A program made the position numbers and the translations under genes. From an archaeon (lineage in GTDB: Archaea; Thermoproteota; Thermoprotei_A; Marsarchaeales; Marsarchaeaceae): a stretch of 37,970 nt of DNA. Positions 8,698 through 16,659 of the stretch are shown here, piece by piece; within the stretch, counting starts at the first letter, position 1; each line of letters opens with the position of its first letter. The stretch lies in contig JAKAWJ010000005.1 in NCBI GenBank assembly GCA_021817005.1, positions 62,352 to 100,321 on the forward strand, read 5' to 3'. The notes under the pieces were generated by a model. The model ran no database searches, was not told where the DNA came from, and saw only the letters and a list, made by a program, of their open reading frames with translations.

Positions 8698-9441
8698 ATG
8701 AGCGAGAAACGATGGTTGATTCTTGGGACTCGGCCAACCGCGACTGAAATTGCAATTAGGTGCCGAAAATCGGGAATATTGGCGGAACCAGTGAGTGCGG
8801 TAGAGCTGGCCCTGCGGGACGACGTGTCAAGGGAACTATCTCGAGTCGGCAGCCTTGATGTTTCGGTGTTTACCAGCAGAACCGCGGTTGGAATTATTAA
8901 TGATTATGCCCCCCGTGAACTCAAGGATCGGATCGTTCGCTCTCGCTGCTATGCAATAGGGCCGTCGACATCTGAGCTCCTTAGGTCTGCAACTGGAGTC
9001 TCTGTTGTAAAGGTTCCCACGAGAGGAGATTCTGAAGGACTGGTCGAGCTCCTTCGCAGCGAGAAGCTGGGTAGGGTGGGCCTGTTTTCTTCTGTGAAAA
9101 GAAGCAACCACCTGCGAGATTTCCTCGCGCATAACTCTTCAATCCTCTTCGAACCGAAGCTTTACGACTTAAGACCCAAGCAAGTTGCCATATCAGTCGC
9201 CCTCAGGCGTTGGTCAATAGCTGAGATCGCCGGGTTTGCATTTACCTGCTCCACTGCGGTCGAGGCAATTCCTGCAACTCTGGAGGTTCCTGAGAGTGTC
9301 AGGACGGTTGCTATGGGTCCAAGAACAGCCGCGACTCTAAGAAGAGCGGGCTATCAGCCCATAGTTCCTTCCCGCTATGACATAGGAGGCATTGTGAATG
9401 TGATCCTGAAACTTCACAGTAATATAGTGGGAGTGGCATAA
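8698..9441 (+). CDS. hemD: Uroporphyrinogen-III synthase
   Basis: A 247-residue two-domain protein matching HemD, which closes and inverts ring D of hydroxymethylbilane to make uroporphyrinogen III for heme, siroheme and cobalamin. Visible family pieces are FTSRTAV, AIGPSTSELL, GDSEGLVELL, FTCSTAVEAI and MGPRTAATLRRAGY. HemD is poorly conserved but this order of motifs is characteristic. No other heme genes are adjacent, although two heme A synthase halves lie 7 kb downstream. ATG start. Confidence 0.85.
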   Translation: MSEKRWLILGTRPTATEIAIRCRKSGILAEPVSAVELALRDDVSRELSRVGSLDVSVFTSRTAVGIINDYAPRELKDRIVRSRCYAIGPSTSELLRSATGVSVVKVPTRGDSEGLVELLRSEKLGRVGLFSSVKRSNHLRDFLAHNSSILFEPKLYDLRPKQVAISVALRRWSIAEIAGFAFTCSTAVEAIPATLEVPESVRTVAMGPRTAATLRRAGYQPIVPSRYDIGGIVNVILKLHSNIVGVA

Positions 9442-9473
9442 TGATTCATATCTGTCCGGGAGGCTGAATTGAG

Positions 9474-10343
9474 ATGAATTCTCAAATAGGAGTTGCACTC
9501 AGATCCGAGCTTTACGAGCCGGGCCAGATCCGCGAACTGCTACCTGAGATAGAGCGCTCGAACTTCTCAAGCATTTGGTATCCAGACGTTTCAGGATATG
9601 ATTCACTTGACTTGGTTGTCTACACTCTGGGAAAGACAAGCGCTCCAAAAGTTTGTACCGGAGTGCTCAGAGTGCTGGAGTGGGAGAAGAACCAGCTTTT
9701 GCGCAGACTGAGGGCAGTGGCTTCGCTGGGTGATAGGAGATTTGTGTTTGGGGTTGGGAGTGGTTCCGGAAGGGGCGGTGCCACGATCAGTGAGCTCCTA
9801 AGTAGGGCGGAATGGCTGATGTCGCAGCTACCTCCGGATAACCGCCCCGAACTCTATTACGCCGCGCTAAGGCGAGAAATGTTCAAAAAGGGACTGGAAA
9901 AAGGAGATGGAGTTCTTCTGAATTTCTTTACAAGGGAGCATTTACGGGGACTGGTGTCTGCGGCCGGCGGGGTCCAGCCGAACAAAACCGTAGCAGGTTA
10001 CCTGCGCGTCTTCTTCGCGAGTGACAGGACATTCGCGGCTGGGCGTATGATTGAGGAATTTTCTCGTTATAATCGCATACCAGCCTACGCTTCGTTATTT
10101 AGAGATGAGGGATTGGACTCCAGTTTGCAGCTAGGCGGAAACACTAAGCCTGAAAAGGAAAGATTGAATGTGCTTGGCCGAGTTGCTCTTCTCAACCCGA
10201 CGCAGGACGAGCTCACGGTCGCGATTCGGGGTCTTCGGAATGCCGGTCTCAATCTTCCAGTAATATATCCGATGATTTACGGTTCCAGCGATTTCAGGTT
10301 AAAGTGTATCAGGGAATTATCTGGGAGCATTGGAGCCCTCTGA
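9474..10343 (+). CDS. Luciferase-like (LLM) F420-type family protein, divergent
   Basis: A 289-residue protein with the luciferase-like TIM-barrel pattern: an N-terminal strand IGVALRSELYEPGQI, SSIWYPDVSGYDSLDL, and FVFGVGSGSGRGG where the family has its glycine-rich turn. Relatives include F420-dependent methylene-tetrahydromethanopterin reductase and F420-linked dehydrogenases. This copy is short and weakly conserved beyond the N-terminal half, so binding of F420 is not assured. It overlaps or closely precedes a second LLM gene, and the two may form a heteromer. ATG start preceded by GGGAGG. Confidence 0.65.
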   Translation: MNSQIGVALRSELYEPGQIRELLPEIERSNFSSIWYPDVSGYDSLDLVVYTLGKTSAPKVCTGVLRVLEWEKNQLLRRLRAVASLGDRRFVFGVGSGSGRGGATISELLSRAEWLMSQLPPDNRPELYYAALRREMFKKGLEKGDGVLLNFFTREHLRGLVSAAGGVQPNKTVAGYLRVFFASDRTFAAGRMIEEFSRYNRIPAYASLFRDEGLDSSLQLGGNTKPEKERLNVLGRVALLNPTQDELTVAIRGLRNAGLNLPVIYPMIYGSSDFRLKCIRELSGSIGAL

Positions 10344-10429
10344 ACTTGTTTCGCAGGCGCCGGGAATGGCTGCGGTTATCGCTAGGTTTTACTCCATAAC
10401 TGATGCAATTCTCCACCAGACAAAAGACC

Positions 10430-10437
10430 CCTTATTT
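10430..10437 (+). promoter_or_regulatory. Possible internal TATA element before the second LLM gene
   Basis: CTTATTTG is centred about 28 nt before GTG 10462 and would support that start as a leaderless one. It is a weak match. Confidence 0.3.
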
Positions 10438-10461
10438 GTGGGGAAGACTTGGGTAAAATCC

Positions 10462-11433
10462 GTGAATCCGAGCGTTATGTTTAGTGGTAACGGAGACCTT
10501 AGCTGTAAGGAAGCGGCTAGGCTGTCCAGGATGGCAGAGGCTCGGCGGCTGGGCAGGCTATGGTTTGGAGAAACAGTGGTCCGCGACGCTACAATCTTAG
10601 CTGCTGTGGCAGCCATCAACACAAAGGAAATCGGTATTGGGACCTCGATTATCAATGTGTTTACCCGTTCCCCCGGTCAGCTTGCGATGCTCGCAGGTAC
10701 ATTGAATGAACTGAGCAGTGGGAGGTTCACCCTTGGACTGGGGACGAGCACGGCCGCAATTGTTGAGGGCTGGCACGGGCAACATTATTCAAGTCCTGCA
10801 AAAAGGCTGGAAGAGGTGATTGCGCTGCTCAGGAATTATTTTTCTGGTGAGCGGTTTAGCTTTAGTGGCGAGAGTTACTCTCCCAGCGGCGCCAGATTGA
10901 AGGGACTTCCAAGGCCCGCTATAGCTTTGGCCGCCCTGAATGATGTCATGGTAAGAAAGGCTGCGATTCTTGCGGACCAGGTGATCCTAAACCTAAGTAA
11001 TCTCGAAAGAGTACGGCAGGTCAGAGAAATGATTGACATGGAGGCCCGAAAAACTGGGCGGATCGGCCGACCGAAACTATCAATGATGCTCTACGCCTAT
11101 GTTCTCGGTGACGGCGATCAGGGGCTCATGGCTGCTAAGGACTTGTTCACTTTTTACTCCAGCGCCCCAGCGTATAGGAAATTATTCTCAAGGCTTGGCT
11201 ACAAACGAGAAGCCGAGGAGATGGAAAGGCTATGGTCTCAACGCGACAGGTCCGCGATACCCCGTGTCATTTCAAGAGCCATGATTGATGACCTTATGGT
11301 GGTCGGGGGAATTTCAGACCTGAGGCAAAGGGTGAGGCAATTCGAAGAAAATGGTGTCGACGAGGTAATGATTGCACCCTGCCCCACCTCTCGATTCGTT
11401 GAAAATGCCGACCTAGTCATAAGAGAGGTCTGA
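10462..11433 (+). CDS. F420-dependent LLM-class oxidoreductase
   Basis: From GTG 10462 the product is 323 residues and begins at the conserved first strand (NPSVMFSGNGD, then LSRMAEARRLGRLWFGE). Other LLM marks are IGIGTSIINVFTRSP, LAMLAGTLNELSSGRFTLGLG and GRPKLSMMLYAY. The usual role is hydride transfer with reduced coenzyme F420; mer-like methylene-H4MPT reductases and F420-dependent alcohol or sugar-phosphate dehydrogenases belong here, and the substrate is unknown. The open frame reaches back to TTG 10330, overlapping the upstream LLM gene by 14 nt. I prefer 10462 because of family alignment and the upstream TATA-like element. Confidence 0.82.
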   Translation: MNPSVMFSGNGDLSCKEAARLSRMAEARRLGRLWFGETVVRDATILAAVAAINTKEIGIGTSIINVFTRSPGQLAMLAGTLNELSSGRFTLGLGTSTAAIVEGWHGQHYSSPAKRLEEVIALLRNYFSGERFSFSGESYSPSGARLKGLPRPAIALAALNDVMVRKAAILADQVILNLSNLERVRQVREMIDMEARKTGRIGRPKLSMMLYAYVLGDGDQGLMAAKDLFTFYSSAPAYRKLFSRLGYKREAEEMERLWSQRDRSAIPRVISRAMIDDLMVVGGISDLRQRVRQFEENGVDEVMIAPCPTSRFVENADLVIREV

Positions 11434-11564
11434 ATCACTCCTCCTGCCAGTAAACTTCTGTGGAAACTGGAGAAGTCGGTAATCGTCTGCATGGGGGACT
11501 ACTAGCTTCCTAGCAGGATGGCCCACATGCTTTATGGTATTGAAGGGCAGCGCCAGTGCCTGCG

Positions 11565-11951
11565 TTACAGTCTGAAGGCCTCTGGTAGCAGTTTGCTCAG
11601 CTTCTTCTTCCATATGTGTCCTTTGGAATCAACATAGAGGATGTCAAGCTCATCGCAGAACTCAGAGAGAACCTGTCTGCACGCACCGCACATTGAAGGT
11701 CTGCTTGGGTAGACTGTGGCTAAGCAGAGCGCCCGGAACTTCCGAACCCCCTTGGATACTGAGTTAAAAACCGCTACACGTTCGGCACAAATCGTGAGGC
11801 CATATGAGGCATTTTCAATGTTGCAACCGGTGTATATGTTACCGTCGTCGCCAAGTATCGCGCAGCCCACTCTATACTTTGAATAGGGAGCGTAGGCAGA
11901 GTTCATGGCTGATATTGCCTCTTGAGACAGCCTTTTACTTGAGCTGGGCAT
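11565..11951 (-). CDS. cdd: Cytidine deaminase
   Basis: A 128-residue protein from ATG 11951 (GTG at 11975 is an alternative, 8 residues longer). Zn-site motifs are TICAERVA, with the Cys ligand and catalytic Glu, and MCGACRQVLSEF, with two Cys ligands. SAYAPYSKYRVG and CNIENASYG are the nucleoside-binding signatures. It deaminates (deoxy)cytidine to (deoxy)uridine in pyrimidine salvage. In MCGACRQ a Met stands where Pro is usual. It is divergent from the HIT gene with only a short gap, and convergent with the LLM gene across 131 nt that show nothing recognisable. Confidence 0.94.
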   Translation of the reverse strand: MPSSSKRLSQEAISAMNSAYAPYSKYRVGCAILGDDGNIYTGCNIENASYGLTICAERVAVFNSVSKGVRKFRALCLATVYPSRPSMCGACRQVLSEFCDELDILYVDSKGHIWKKKLSKLLPEAFRL

Positions 11952-11979
11952 CCGTAGTCCAGACTCCAAGCTCACAGGT

Positions 11980-11990
11980 GCTTTAACACT
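11980..11990. promoter_or_regulatory. Near-palindromic TATA element shared by cdd and the HIT gene
   Basis: CTTTAAC on the + strand and GTTAAAG on the - strand are the same bases. The element lies about 33 nt from the HIT TTG start (12017) and about 34 nt from the cdd ATG (11951), so one site could serve both directions. Confidence 0.35.
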
Positions 11991-12016
11991 TTTGCAGTTT
12001 TCCTGCGACCTCCGAA

Positions 12017-12484
12017 TTGAACAGTTTGCTGGGAAGCAACATTTTTACAGGTCCTCCCGACGTGAGCATCGAGTTGAGTCCAGGCTGCATATTTTGCTCC
12101 ATAGCCGAAGGCAGAACACCCTGTTACAAAATTTATGAAGACAACGACTACCTGGCCTTTCTGGACATACATCCCTTCGTGATGGGGCACTCTCTTGTAA
12201 TTCCCAGAAAGCATTATGACGCTTTGCCCGACATGGAAGAGACGGCGGTCGGGGAACTCTTTACTGTCGCCGCACGGGTATCGTCAAGGGTCACGCGCGG
12301 TATGTCCGCTGACGGCTTCAGGTTGATTCAAAACAATGGAGAGGCCGCGGCTCAGGTAGTCAAACACGTTCATATCCATATTGTACCTATGAAACTCGAG
12401 GACAAAGACAGGCGTTTTGGAAGGCTCTCGCCAACCGACAAGGAATTCAGGGAGGTCGCGGATGCGATCATTCGTCACAGTTGA
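12017..12484 (+). CDS. HIT-family nucleotide hydrolase/transferase
   Basis: A 155-residue histidine-triad protein. The catalytic triad is in HVHIHIVP near residue 120. CIFCSIAEG at the N-terminus is the Zn-binding CxxC of the HINT/Fhit-like branch, and GHSLVIPRKHYD is the family strand. Members hydrolyse AMP-lysine, AMP-NH2 or Ap4A-type substrates; which one is not readable here. TTG 12017 is the start supported by the upstream TATA element. GTG 12062, just before the CxxC, would also give a normal protein. Its stop codon directly abuts the DHH gene on the other strand. Confidence 0.9.
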   Translation: MNSLLGSNIFTGPPDVSIELSPGCIFCSIAEGRTPCYKIYEDNDYLAFLDIHPFVMGHSLVIPRKHYDALPDMEETAVGELFTVAARVSSRVTRGMSADGFRLIQNNGEAAAQVVKHVHIHIVPMKLEDKDRRFGRLSPTDKEFREVADAIIRHS

Positions 12485-13450
12485 CTAGTCCGCCAGCGCT
12501 TCAGAAACTTTTTCGATTATCATTCTTGAGGCAGCTTCGCGATTATCAGGCTCCGATGCATCAAACGGGAGTTCTCCTCCTGCGGCGTAATCGTGACCTC
12601 CACCGTTGAGTGCTCTGGCTATCTTTGAACAGTCAACTGCCTCATTGGACCGACGTATGCTGAGCTTGCGTCCCTTGACGGCTACCTGAATGTCACTCTG
12701 CACCACTTCTCTTATAACTTCGCAGGCGCGTGTTCCGCTTAGCGAGTTTTCAGCAAAGCCAACTGCTACCCTGAGATTCCCAGCGTTTAGCACTACGATA
12801 CTTTGCTTTAACATATCCACCCCCCTCCCTTGGATATCAAGATAGGATAAGTAGTCCATGTACGTGCCCTGCTCTATAATGACGCCCCTTGCAACACTCC
12901 TAGCGAGCATCTCCAGCCTTGAATCGCACTCCTCGGGTTCGAGCGAGTTGTAATAGTCGATGAGTTGAACTAGACTCGAAGTGACATCGTCCACCGTGCC
13001 ATGAAAATCGGTAGAATGAGCCATTTTCGCGAGCAAGCTAGCAAACCCGTCGCCCTCGCGGTATGCGTGGTAAACTAGCTCTGCCCCGCACGCATCTCTG
13101 TCAGGAACTTTCGTAAGCTTCACCCCCAAATCTCTGACTTTTTTCATTGACTCCTCGGTCCACACATGATGATCCAGCCAATCAACCTGCACCTTTGCCT
13201 TCCTCAACTCCTCAAGCGCGGTCACTATCAGGCTCGAATTATGTTCATCCATTCCGAAGTCGGCGACAATCACTTGAGTCACTGTCTCCTTTTCGAACTG
13301 TAGCTGGCGCACGAACTGGCTGATGCCAGCTGAGCCATAGTCCACGAAGTGCACTTTTGCCTCGGGCTTCTCGCGGAGGAAGATAGCTGCACTCATCAGG
13401 CCGTCCAGATCCCTTCTGTGGGCGTAGATGCTTGTCGGCGACACGGGCAA
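12485..13450 (-). CDS. DHH-family phosphoesterase (DHH/DHHA1)
   Basis: A 321-residue protein. The N-terminal DHH domain carries the Mn-binding motifs HRRDLDG, ADFGMDE and DWLDHH. The C-terminal DHHA1 domain carries ALNGGGHDYAAGG, the substrate-phosphate GGGH motif. Relatives are NrnA/NrnB-type oligoribonucleases, pAp phosphatases and cyclic-dinucleotide phosphodiesterases, and in archaea 5'-3' exonucleases; the exact substrate is open. TTG 13450 or GTG 13444 are both possible starts, 23 and 29 nt from a TTAAAGA element at 13469-13476. Confidence 0.9.
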   Translation of the reverse strand: MPVSPTSIYAHRRDLDGLMSAAIFLREKPEAKVHFVDYGSAGISQFVRQLQFEKETVTQVIVADFGMDEHNSSLIVTALEELRKAKVQVDWLDHHVWTEESMKKVRDLGVKLTKVPDRDACGAELVYHAYREGDGFASLLAKMAHSTDFHGTVDDVTSSLVQLIDYYNSLEPEECDSRLEMLARSVARGVIIEQGTYMDYLSYLDIQGRGVDMLKQSIVVLNAGNLRVAVGFAENSLSGTRACEVIREVVQSDIQVAVKGRKLSIRRSNEAVDCSKIARALNGGGHDYAAGGELPFDASEPDNREAASRMIIEKVSEALAD

Positions 13451-13593
13451 GTTTGTTCCGGGGACTGTCTTTAATCCTTGCCCTTAGTTGATCCAACGCC
13501 ACAGGAAAACTAGGCGCGGCACAATTGCAGGGCTAGGAATGAACACGCAAACGCCAGACAGCCCGAGATTGTCTGAACGATGAGTTCACATCG

Positions 13594-13602
13594 CTTAATA
13601 TC
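13594..13602 (+). promoter_or_regulatory. TATA-like promoter of the glycosyltransferase gene
   Basis: CTTAATATC lies 23 nt (centre) before GTG 13621 and 35 nt before ATG 13633. The rest of the divergent gap 13451-13593 shows no other recognisable element apart from the DHH-gene TATA. Confidence 0.4.
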
Positions 13603-13620
13603 TGTAGTTTGAAGCCACTG

Positions 13621-14688
13621 GTGAATGCAAGCATGGCCCTTAGCGTTACTCTCTTAGCCCCGAAGAGCTCTGTCACTAAAGGTTTCTTCAGAATGGGAGC
13701 GGCCCTGAGAGCCAACAATCCTCCCAGGGGCGTGATCTATAACATTCGCAAGACAAGATTTGACGTCCCGTTCAAGTTTGATAAGTATGAGTTTTCTCCT
13801 GCTACTGCGAGCTTCTGGCTCTTCAACGCTCTGCGGGATCACCTAAATGCCGGCGGCCAGGCGCAGCTTATTCACTCGTTTTTTTGGGGCTATTTCAATC
13901 TCTGGAGGCCTTGGATACACGAAAACGACAGCTCGGCGTCGCAGTATCTAACTGAATATTATAGCTTTAACAGCCGGGCCGTGGAGAAACTTGTGAAGCT
14001 GAGCGCCCGGCTTCTGAACGCGGACAGTTGCCGGAGTGTTATCGTGTGGAGCAAGAAGGCTAGGCAGGGAATGATTGACGATGGCGTCCAGGAGGAAAAG
14101 GTCCAGATAGTTCCTCCTCCGATGCCACTAGGCGAGCGTGTCAGCCAGGCGGGTCGACCGTTCAGAATTACATTTGTCGGAAGGGATTACGTGAGGAAGG
14201 GAGGCGAATACGTGCTCAAGGCGTTCAAAGAGCTCAGCAGAGACGCCGATGTAAAGCTGAGTTACGTGGGTTCTATTGACGACCCAGCTTGGCGTAACTG
14301 GGCCAAATCAACGCTCGGCATAGAATACAGCGAATTCCTGCCGAACTCTGCAATACGCGAACGCATTTATCCGGAGACTGACCTTTTCGTCTTACCCACA
14401 TTTGCGGAAACGGGCCCGCTCACCATACTCGAGGCAATGAGCTATGGTATTCCTGTTCTCGCAACGGACCTGCCGAGGATAAAGGAGCTAGTGGACGGCT
14501 ATTCGCAGGAATGCACCTTTGAAAAGGGAAATTATACGGAATTTCTCGACAAGCTGCGTTGCTTTATTGGCGATGAGAGGTTGAGAAGAAGGGTTGGAAA
14601 CGGGCTGAAGCAGATTGTAGCGTCGCGCTTTTCTCCTGAGAAGGTGAACGAAAAACTACTCGAGACTTATTCGGCCTGTCTGAGCTAA
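13621..14688 (+). CDS. Family GT4-like glycosyltransferase
   Basis: A GT-B protein of about 355 residues. The C-terminal nucleotide-sugar domain shows ITFVGRDYVRKGG, DLFVLPTFAETGPLTILEA (the E-x7-E motif) and SYGIPVLATDLPRIKELV, diagnostic of retaining GT4 enzymes. The N-terminal acceptor domain is divergent. It probably transfers a sugar to a lipid-linked or surface glycan; a link to the N-glycosylation system is possible but not shown. The longest frame starts at TTG 13609, but promoter spacing and the first strand (LSVTLLAP) favour GTG 13621 or ATG 13633. Confidence 0.88.
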   Translation: MNASMALSVTLLAPKSSVTKGFFRMGAALRANNPPRGVIYNIRKTRFDVPFKFDKYEFSPATASFWLFNALRDHLNAGGQAQLIHSFFWGYFNLWRPWIHENDSSASQYLTEYYSFNSRAVEKLVKLSARLLNADSCRSVIVWSKKARQGMIDDGVQEEKVQIVPPPMPLGERVSQAGRPFRITFVGRDYVRKGGEYVLKAFKELSRDADVKLSYVGSIDDPAWRNWAKSTLGIEYSEFLPNSAIRERIYPETDLFVLPTFAETGPLTILEAMSYGIPVLATDLPRIKELVDGYSQECTFEKGNYTEFLDKLRCFIGDERLRRRVGNGLKQIVASRFSPEKVNEKLLETYSACLS

Positions 14689-14701
14689 CCCGCCTGCGCA
14701 C

Positions 14702-15259
14702 CTATCCGGGCGGTCGAGATTCCATGAATCTTGCTTCGCTTTCTCTGAGAAATCTGAGTTGTGAACTTGTGGGGGAACTCTGCCTATGTCTACTTCTCAC
14801 AAGGCGAATGGCTTCCTGAAGTGATTTTCCCTTGCTCATGAGGTAGTAGGTCACGAGCGTAACAGACCTGCCCATCCCTGCATGGCAGTGCACGAACACC
14901 CGTTGGCCGTTTCGCAAACGAGTAGAAATCCACTCTGCCGCGGTGGAGGCTTGTTCTGCGCTTGGAGGCATATGATCCTTAATGTCGAGATAAAGCACTT
15001 CGAAGGAAGAAACTTCTCCCCTGAACCTTGAGCCTACACTAACTATGGAAGTCACTCCGGATGCCTTTAGAACCTCTGGCGATGCGCTGTCAGTACCGAT
15101 TGCCAGTCCTCCATCAATCCAGTCGAACCTGTTTCTGGGGCTGATTATGCTGAGGAGCCGTTCGATTCTTGCGATGAGATCCAATATTAGCTCCCCGTAC
15201 CTAGCTCTGGAACAGAAGGCTACTGTGTGAACTCTACCCAGGTCGATTCCGTTTCCCAT
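14702..15259 (-). CDS. Dual-specificity protein phosphatase
   Basis: A 185-residue protein with the cysteine-phosphatase signature HCHAGMGRSV (catalytic Cys and Arg in HCxxGxxRS) and an upstream general-acid Asp in LDIKDHMPP. The N-terminal 40 residues are predicted helical and are not part of the minimal phosphatase fold. The target may be phospho-Ser/Thr/Tyr proteins or a phospho-metabolite. Its ATG lies inside the 3' end of queD (40-nt same-strand overlap), so the two are almost certainly one translationally coupled operon. Confidence 0.9.
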   Translation of the reverse strand: MGNGIDLGRVHTVAFCSRARYGELILDLIARIERLLSIISPRNRFDWIDGGLAIGTDSASPEVLKASGVTSIVSVGSRFRGEVSSFEVLYLDIKDHMPPSAEQASTAAEWISTRLRNGQRVFVHCHAGMGRSVTLVTYYLMSKGKSLQEAIRLVRSRHRQSSPTSSQLRFLRESEARFMESRPPG

Positions 15260-15585
15260 ACCCTGACTGACAGGTGGGGCGCAGGCGACCTGTCTAGCTT
15301 CTTTGAGATTTGAGAGTGGATATATTCGGATATTTTTTCTGCTGAAGGTGGAAGGAACGGAGGCTCGAGCGAATCATTCAGGTAGGTGTGGTCAATCTTG
15401 CCCAGTAACTCAGATAGATAGGATTTCAGCTCTCCAAAATCAATGACAAAGCCCATTGGGTTTAGCTCCTCAGAATGTAAGCGCAGTTCGACCGCGTAGT
15501 TATGACCGTGCATTCTTCCGCATTTAGGGTGTCCCGGGATGACATGCGCCGCAGAAAATGTTTGCCTTACAGCCACTTTCCACAT
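15220..15585 (-). CDS. queD: 6-carboxy-tetrahydropterin synthase (QueD/PTPS family)
   Basis: A 121-residue protein from ATG 15585. Zn ligands are the His of FSAAH and the two His of MHGHNY. Cys22 in KCGRMHGHNY is the catalytic Cys of the CxxxHGH pattern found in QueD. The C-terminal ETESTWVEF is the conserved Glu region. It converts dihydroneopterin triphosphate toward 6-carboxytetrahydropterin for the 7-deazaguanine base of archaeosine. The open frame continues upstream to 15960, but that extension is not PTPS-like and overlaps the divergent promoter region. Its 3' end overlaps the phosphatase gene. Confidence 0.92.
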   Translation of the reverse strand: MWKVAVRQTFSAAHVIPGHPKCGRMHGHNYAVELRLHSEELNPMGFVIDFGELKSYLSELLGKIDHTYLNDSLEPPFLPPSAEKISEYIHSQISKKLDRSPAPHLSVRVWETESTWVEFTQ

Positions 15586-15708
15586 GAAACTACAGAAGCT
15601 GTGTGACCCGAGAAATATTAGACCTAGCCGAAACCTCACGCCGAAGACGACGTGCTGACTGCCGGGAAAATGGCAAAAAGCCGCGCCCCTACCCGTGATT
15701 GCGTTTGA

Positions 15709-15716
15709 TTTAAATC
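15709..15716 (+). promoter_or_regulatory. TATA box of the MIP18-family gene
   Basis: TTTAAATC is centred 26 nt before ATG 15739, a textbook archaeal leaderless spacing. On the opposite strand AATATTAG-like DNA at 15614-15621 is about 32 nt before queD and may be its TATA. Confidence 0.6.
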
Positions 15717-15738
15717 CTAGGGATGTGAATATATCAGT

Positions 15739-16086
15739 ATGGCTTCTGAAGAAGGCGTAGCGGCAGAAGTGCTGTCTCCGGAACAGGCGGCTCTTAAGGA
15801 GCGTATTATGGAAGGACTTAAGAATTGTTACGACCCAGAAATTCCTATTAATATTGTGGACTTGGGACTGGTATATGACGTCAAGATTAATGAAAATAAT
15901 GAAGTTTTTCTTAGGATAGGACTGACCGCTCCAGGCTGTCCTGTGGGGGGCCTTCTCCAACAGGAGGTCTCCGACGAAGTTAGTAAGATTCCAGAAGTGA
16001 AGAGGGTTGATGTAGAAATAGCGCGCACGCCTCTCTGGACCCCCGACCGTATGAGTGCCGACGCGAGAGCACAGTTAGGACTGTAA
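15739..16086 (+). CDS. MIP18/DUF59-family Fe-S assembly protein (SufT/PaaD-like)
   Basis: A 115-residue single-domain protein with the DUF59 signatures DPEIPINIVDLGLVYDV, LTAPGCPVGG (the conserved Cys) and RTPLWTPDRMS. Members help mature Fe-S proteins. The respiratory Rieske protein in this window is one plausible client, though this is inference. It is monocistronic, with a leaderless promoter and a GC-rich hairpin after its stop. Confidence 0.92.
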   Translation: MASEEGVAAEVLSPEQAALKERIMEGLKNCYDPEIPINIVDLGLVYDVKINENNEVFLRIGLTAPGCPVGGLLQQEVSDEVSKIPEVKRVDVEIARTPLWTPDRMSADARAQLGL

Positions 16087-16095
16087 AATAGAGAC

Positions 16096-16130
16096 GAGTC
16101 TCCCCCTGTGTTCCTGATTTAGGGGGGCTC
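16096..16130. terminator. GC-rich hairpin between convergent genes
   Basis: CCCCCT (16102-16107) can pair with AGGGGG (16121-16126), extended by GAG/CTC at the outer ends with mismatches between. It lies between the stops at 16086 (+) and 16151 (-). It has no T tract, so termination is only a possibility. Confidence 0.3.
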
Positions 16131-16150
16131 AAGACAAGTGATTTGGTTGC

Positions 16151-16546
16151 CTAGACCGCCGCTTCGTGGGTTTCGAGACAGACCTCGCAGTCCTTGGGTG
16201 AAATAGCGGGGTCCACCTTACTATGGAAGTCGCACATGTAGCCGTGCCTTATGACGTAGAGAGTGAGGTCATCAATACGCTTTGCAAGCGCTGAACCCGT
16301 AAGGTTACATCTCACCAGTTCTTCCACAATCTCCTTGGCATTCTCAACCACGTCGGGGTGCGACTCCAGGTCGATCGCGACTCCTCTTTCCCTTGTGTCA
16401 TACCTGCTTATCGCCGATTGCGATACTCCGAGAAGCGTGGCAGCCTTTTGTTGAGTAAAGCCGTATCTCTCTACCAGCTCTTTGGCGACCATTCGTTTAA
16501 GAGCCGGAATAACCGACTTTACAGCTACCTCGGACGGCGTAAGCAT
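16151..16546 (-). CDS. HTH transcriptional regulator, COG2522-like, with C-terminal Cys cluster
   Basis: A 131-residue protein. A helix-turn-helix spans about residues 20-55 (LVERYGFTQQKAATLLG and SQSAISRYD). After a helical linker, the C-terminus holds C103, C119 and C122 (CDFH and DCEVC), which could bind a metal or Fe-S cluster. This matches the small archaeal regulators grouped in COG2522. The ATG is 28 nt from a TATA element, a leaderless arrangement. The target is unknown. The half-ctaA gene on the other side of its promoter makes redox or heme regulation a guess only. Confidence 0.78.
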   Translation of the reverse strand: MLTPSEVAVKSVIPALKRMVAKELVERYGFTQQKAATLLGVSQSAISRYDTRERGVAIDLESHPDVVENAKEIVEELVRCNLTGSALAKRIDDLTLYVIRHGYMCDFHSKVDPAISPKDCEVCLETHEAAV

Positions 16547-16569
16547 GCCACGTATGACTCCCTCACAAA

Positions 16570-16579
16570 GATATAAACT
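16570..16579 (-). promoter_or_regulatory. TATA box of the HTH regulator gene
   Basis: On the minus strand it reads AGTTTATAT, centred 28 nt before ATG 16546. On the + strand CTAAAATC (16623-16630) is a candidate TATA for the half-ctaA gene at 16660. Confidence 0.55.
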
Positions 16580-16659
16580 TGGCTTCGTAATGCCAGGCAG
16601 GGCTCCAAGGCTTCGAGTAACGCTAAAATCAGCAAGTATTCTGGAAAACGTCGGGATTC

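Noticed and set aside
15586-15960. N-terminal extension of the queD frame
   Set aside because: It does not look like PTPS, covers the divergent promoter region and overlaps the MIP18-family gene; ATG 15585 fits the family start.
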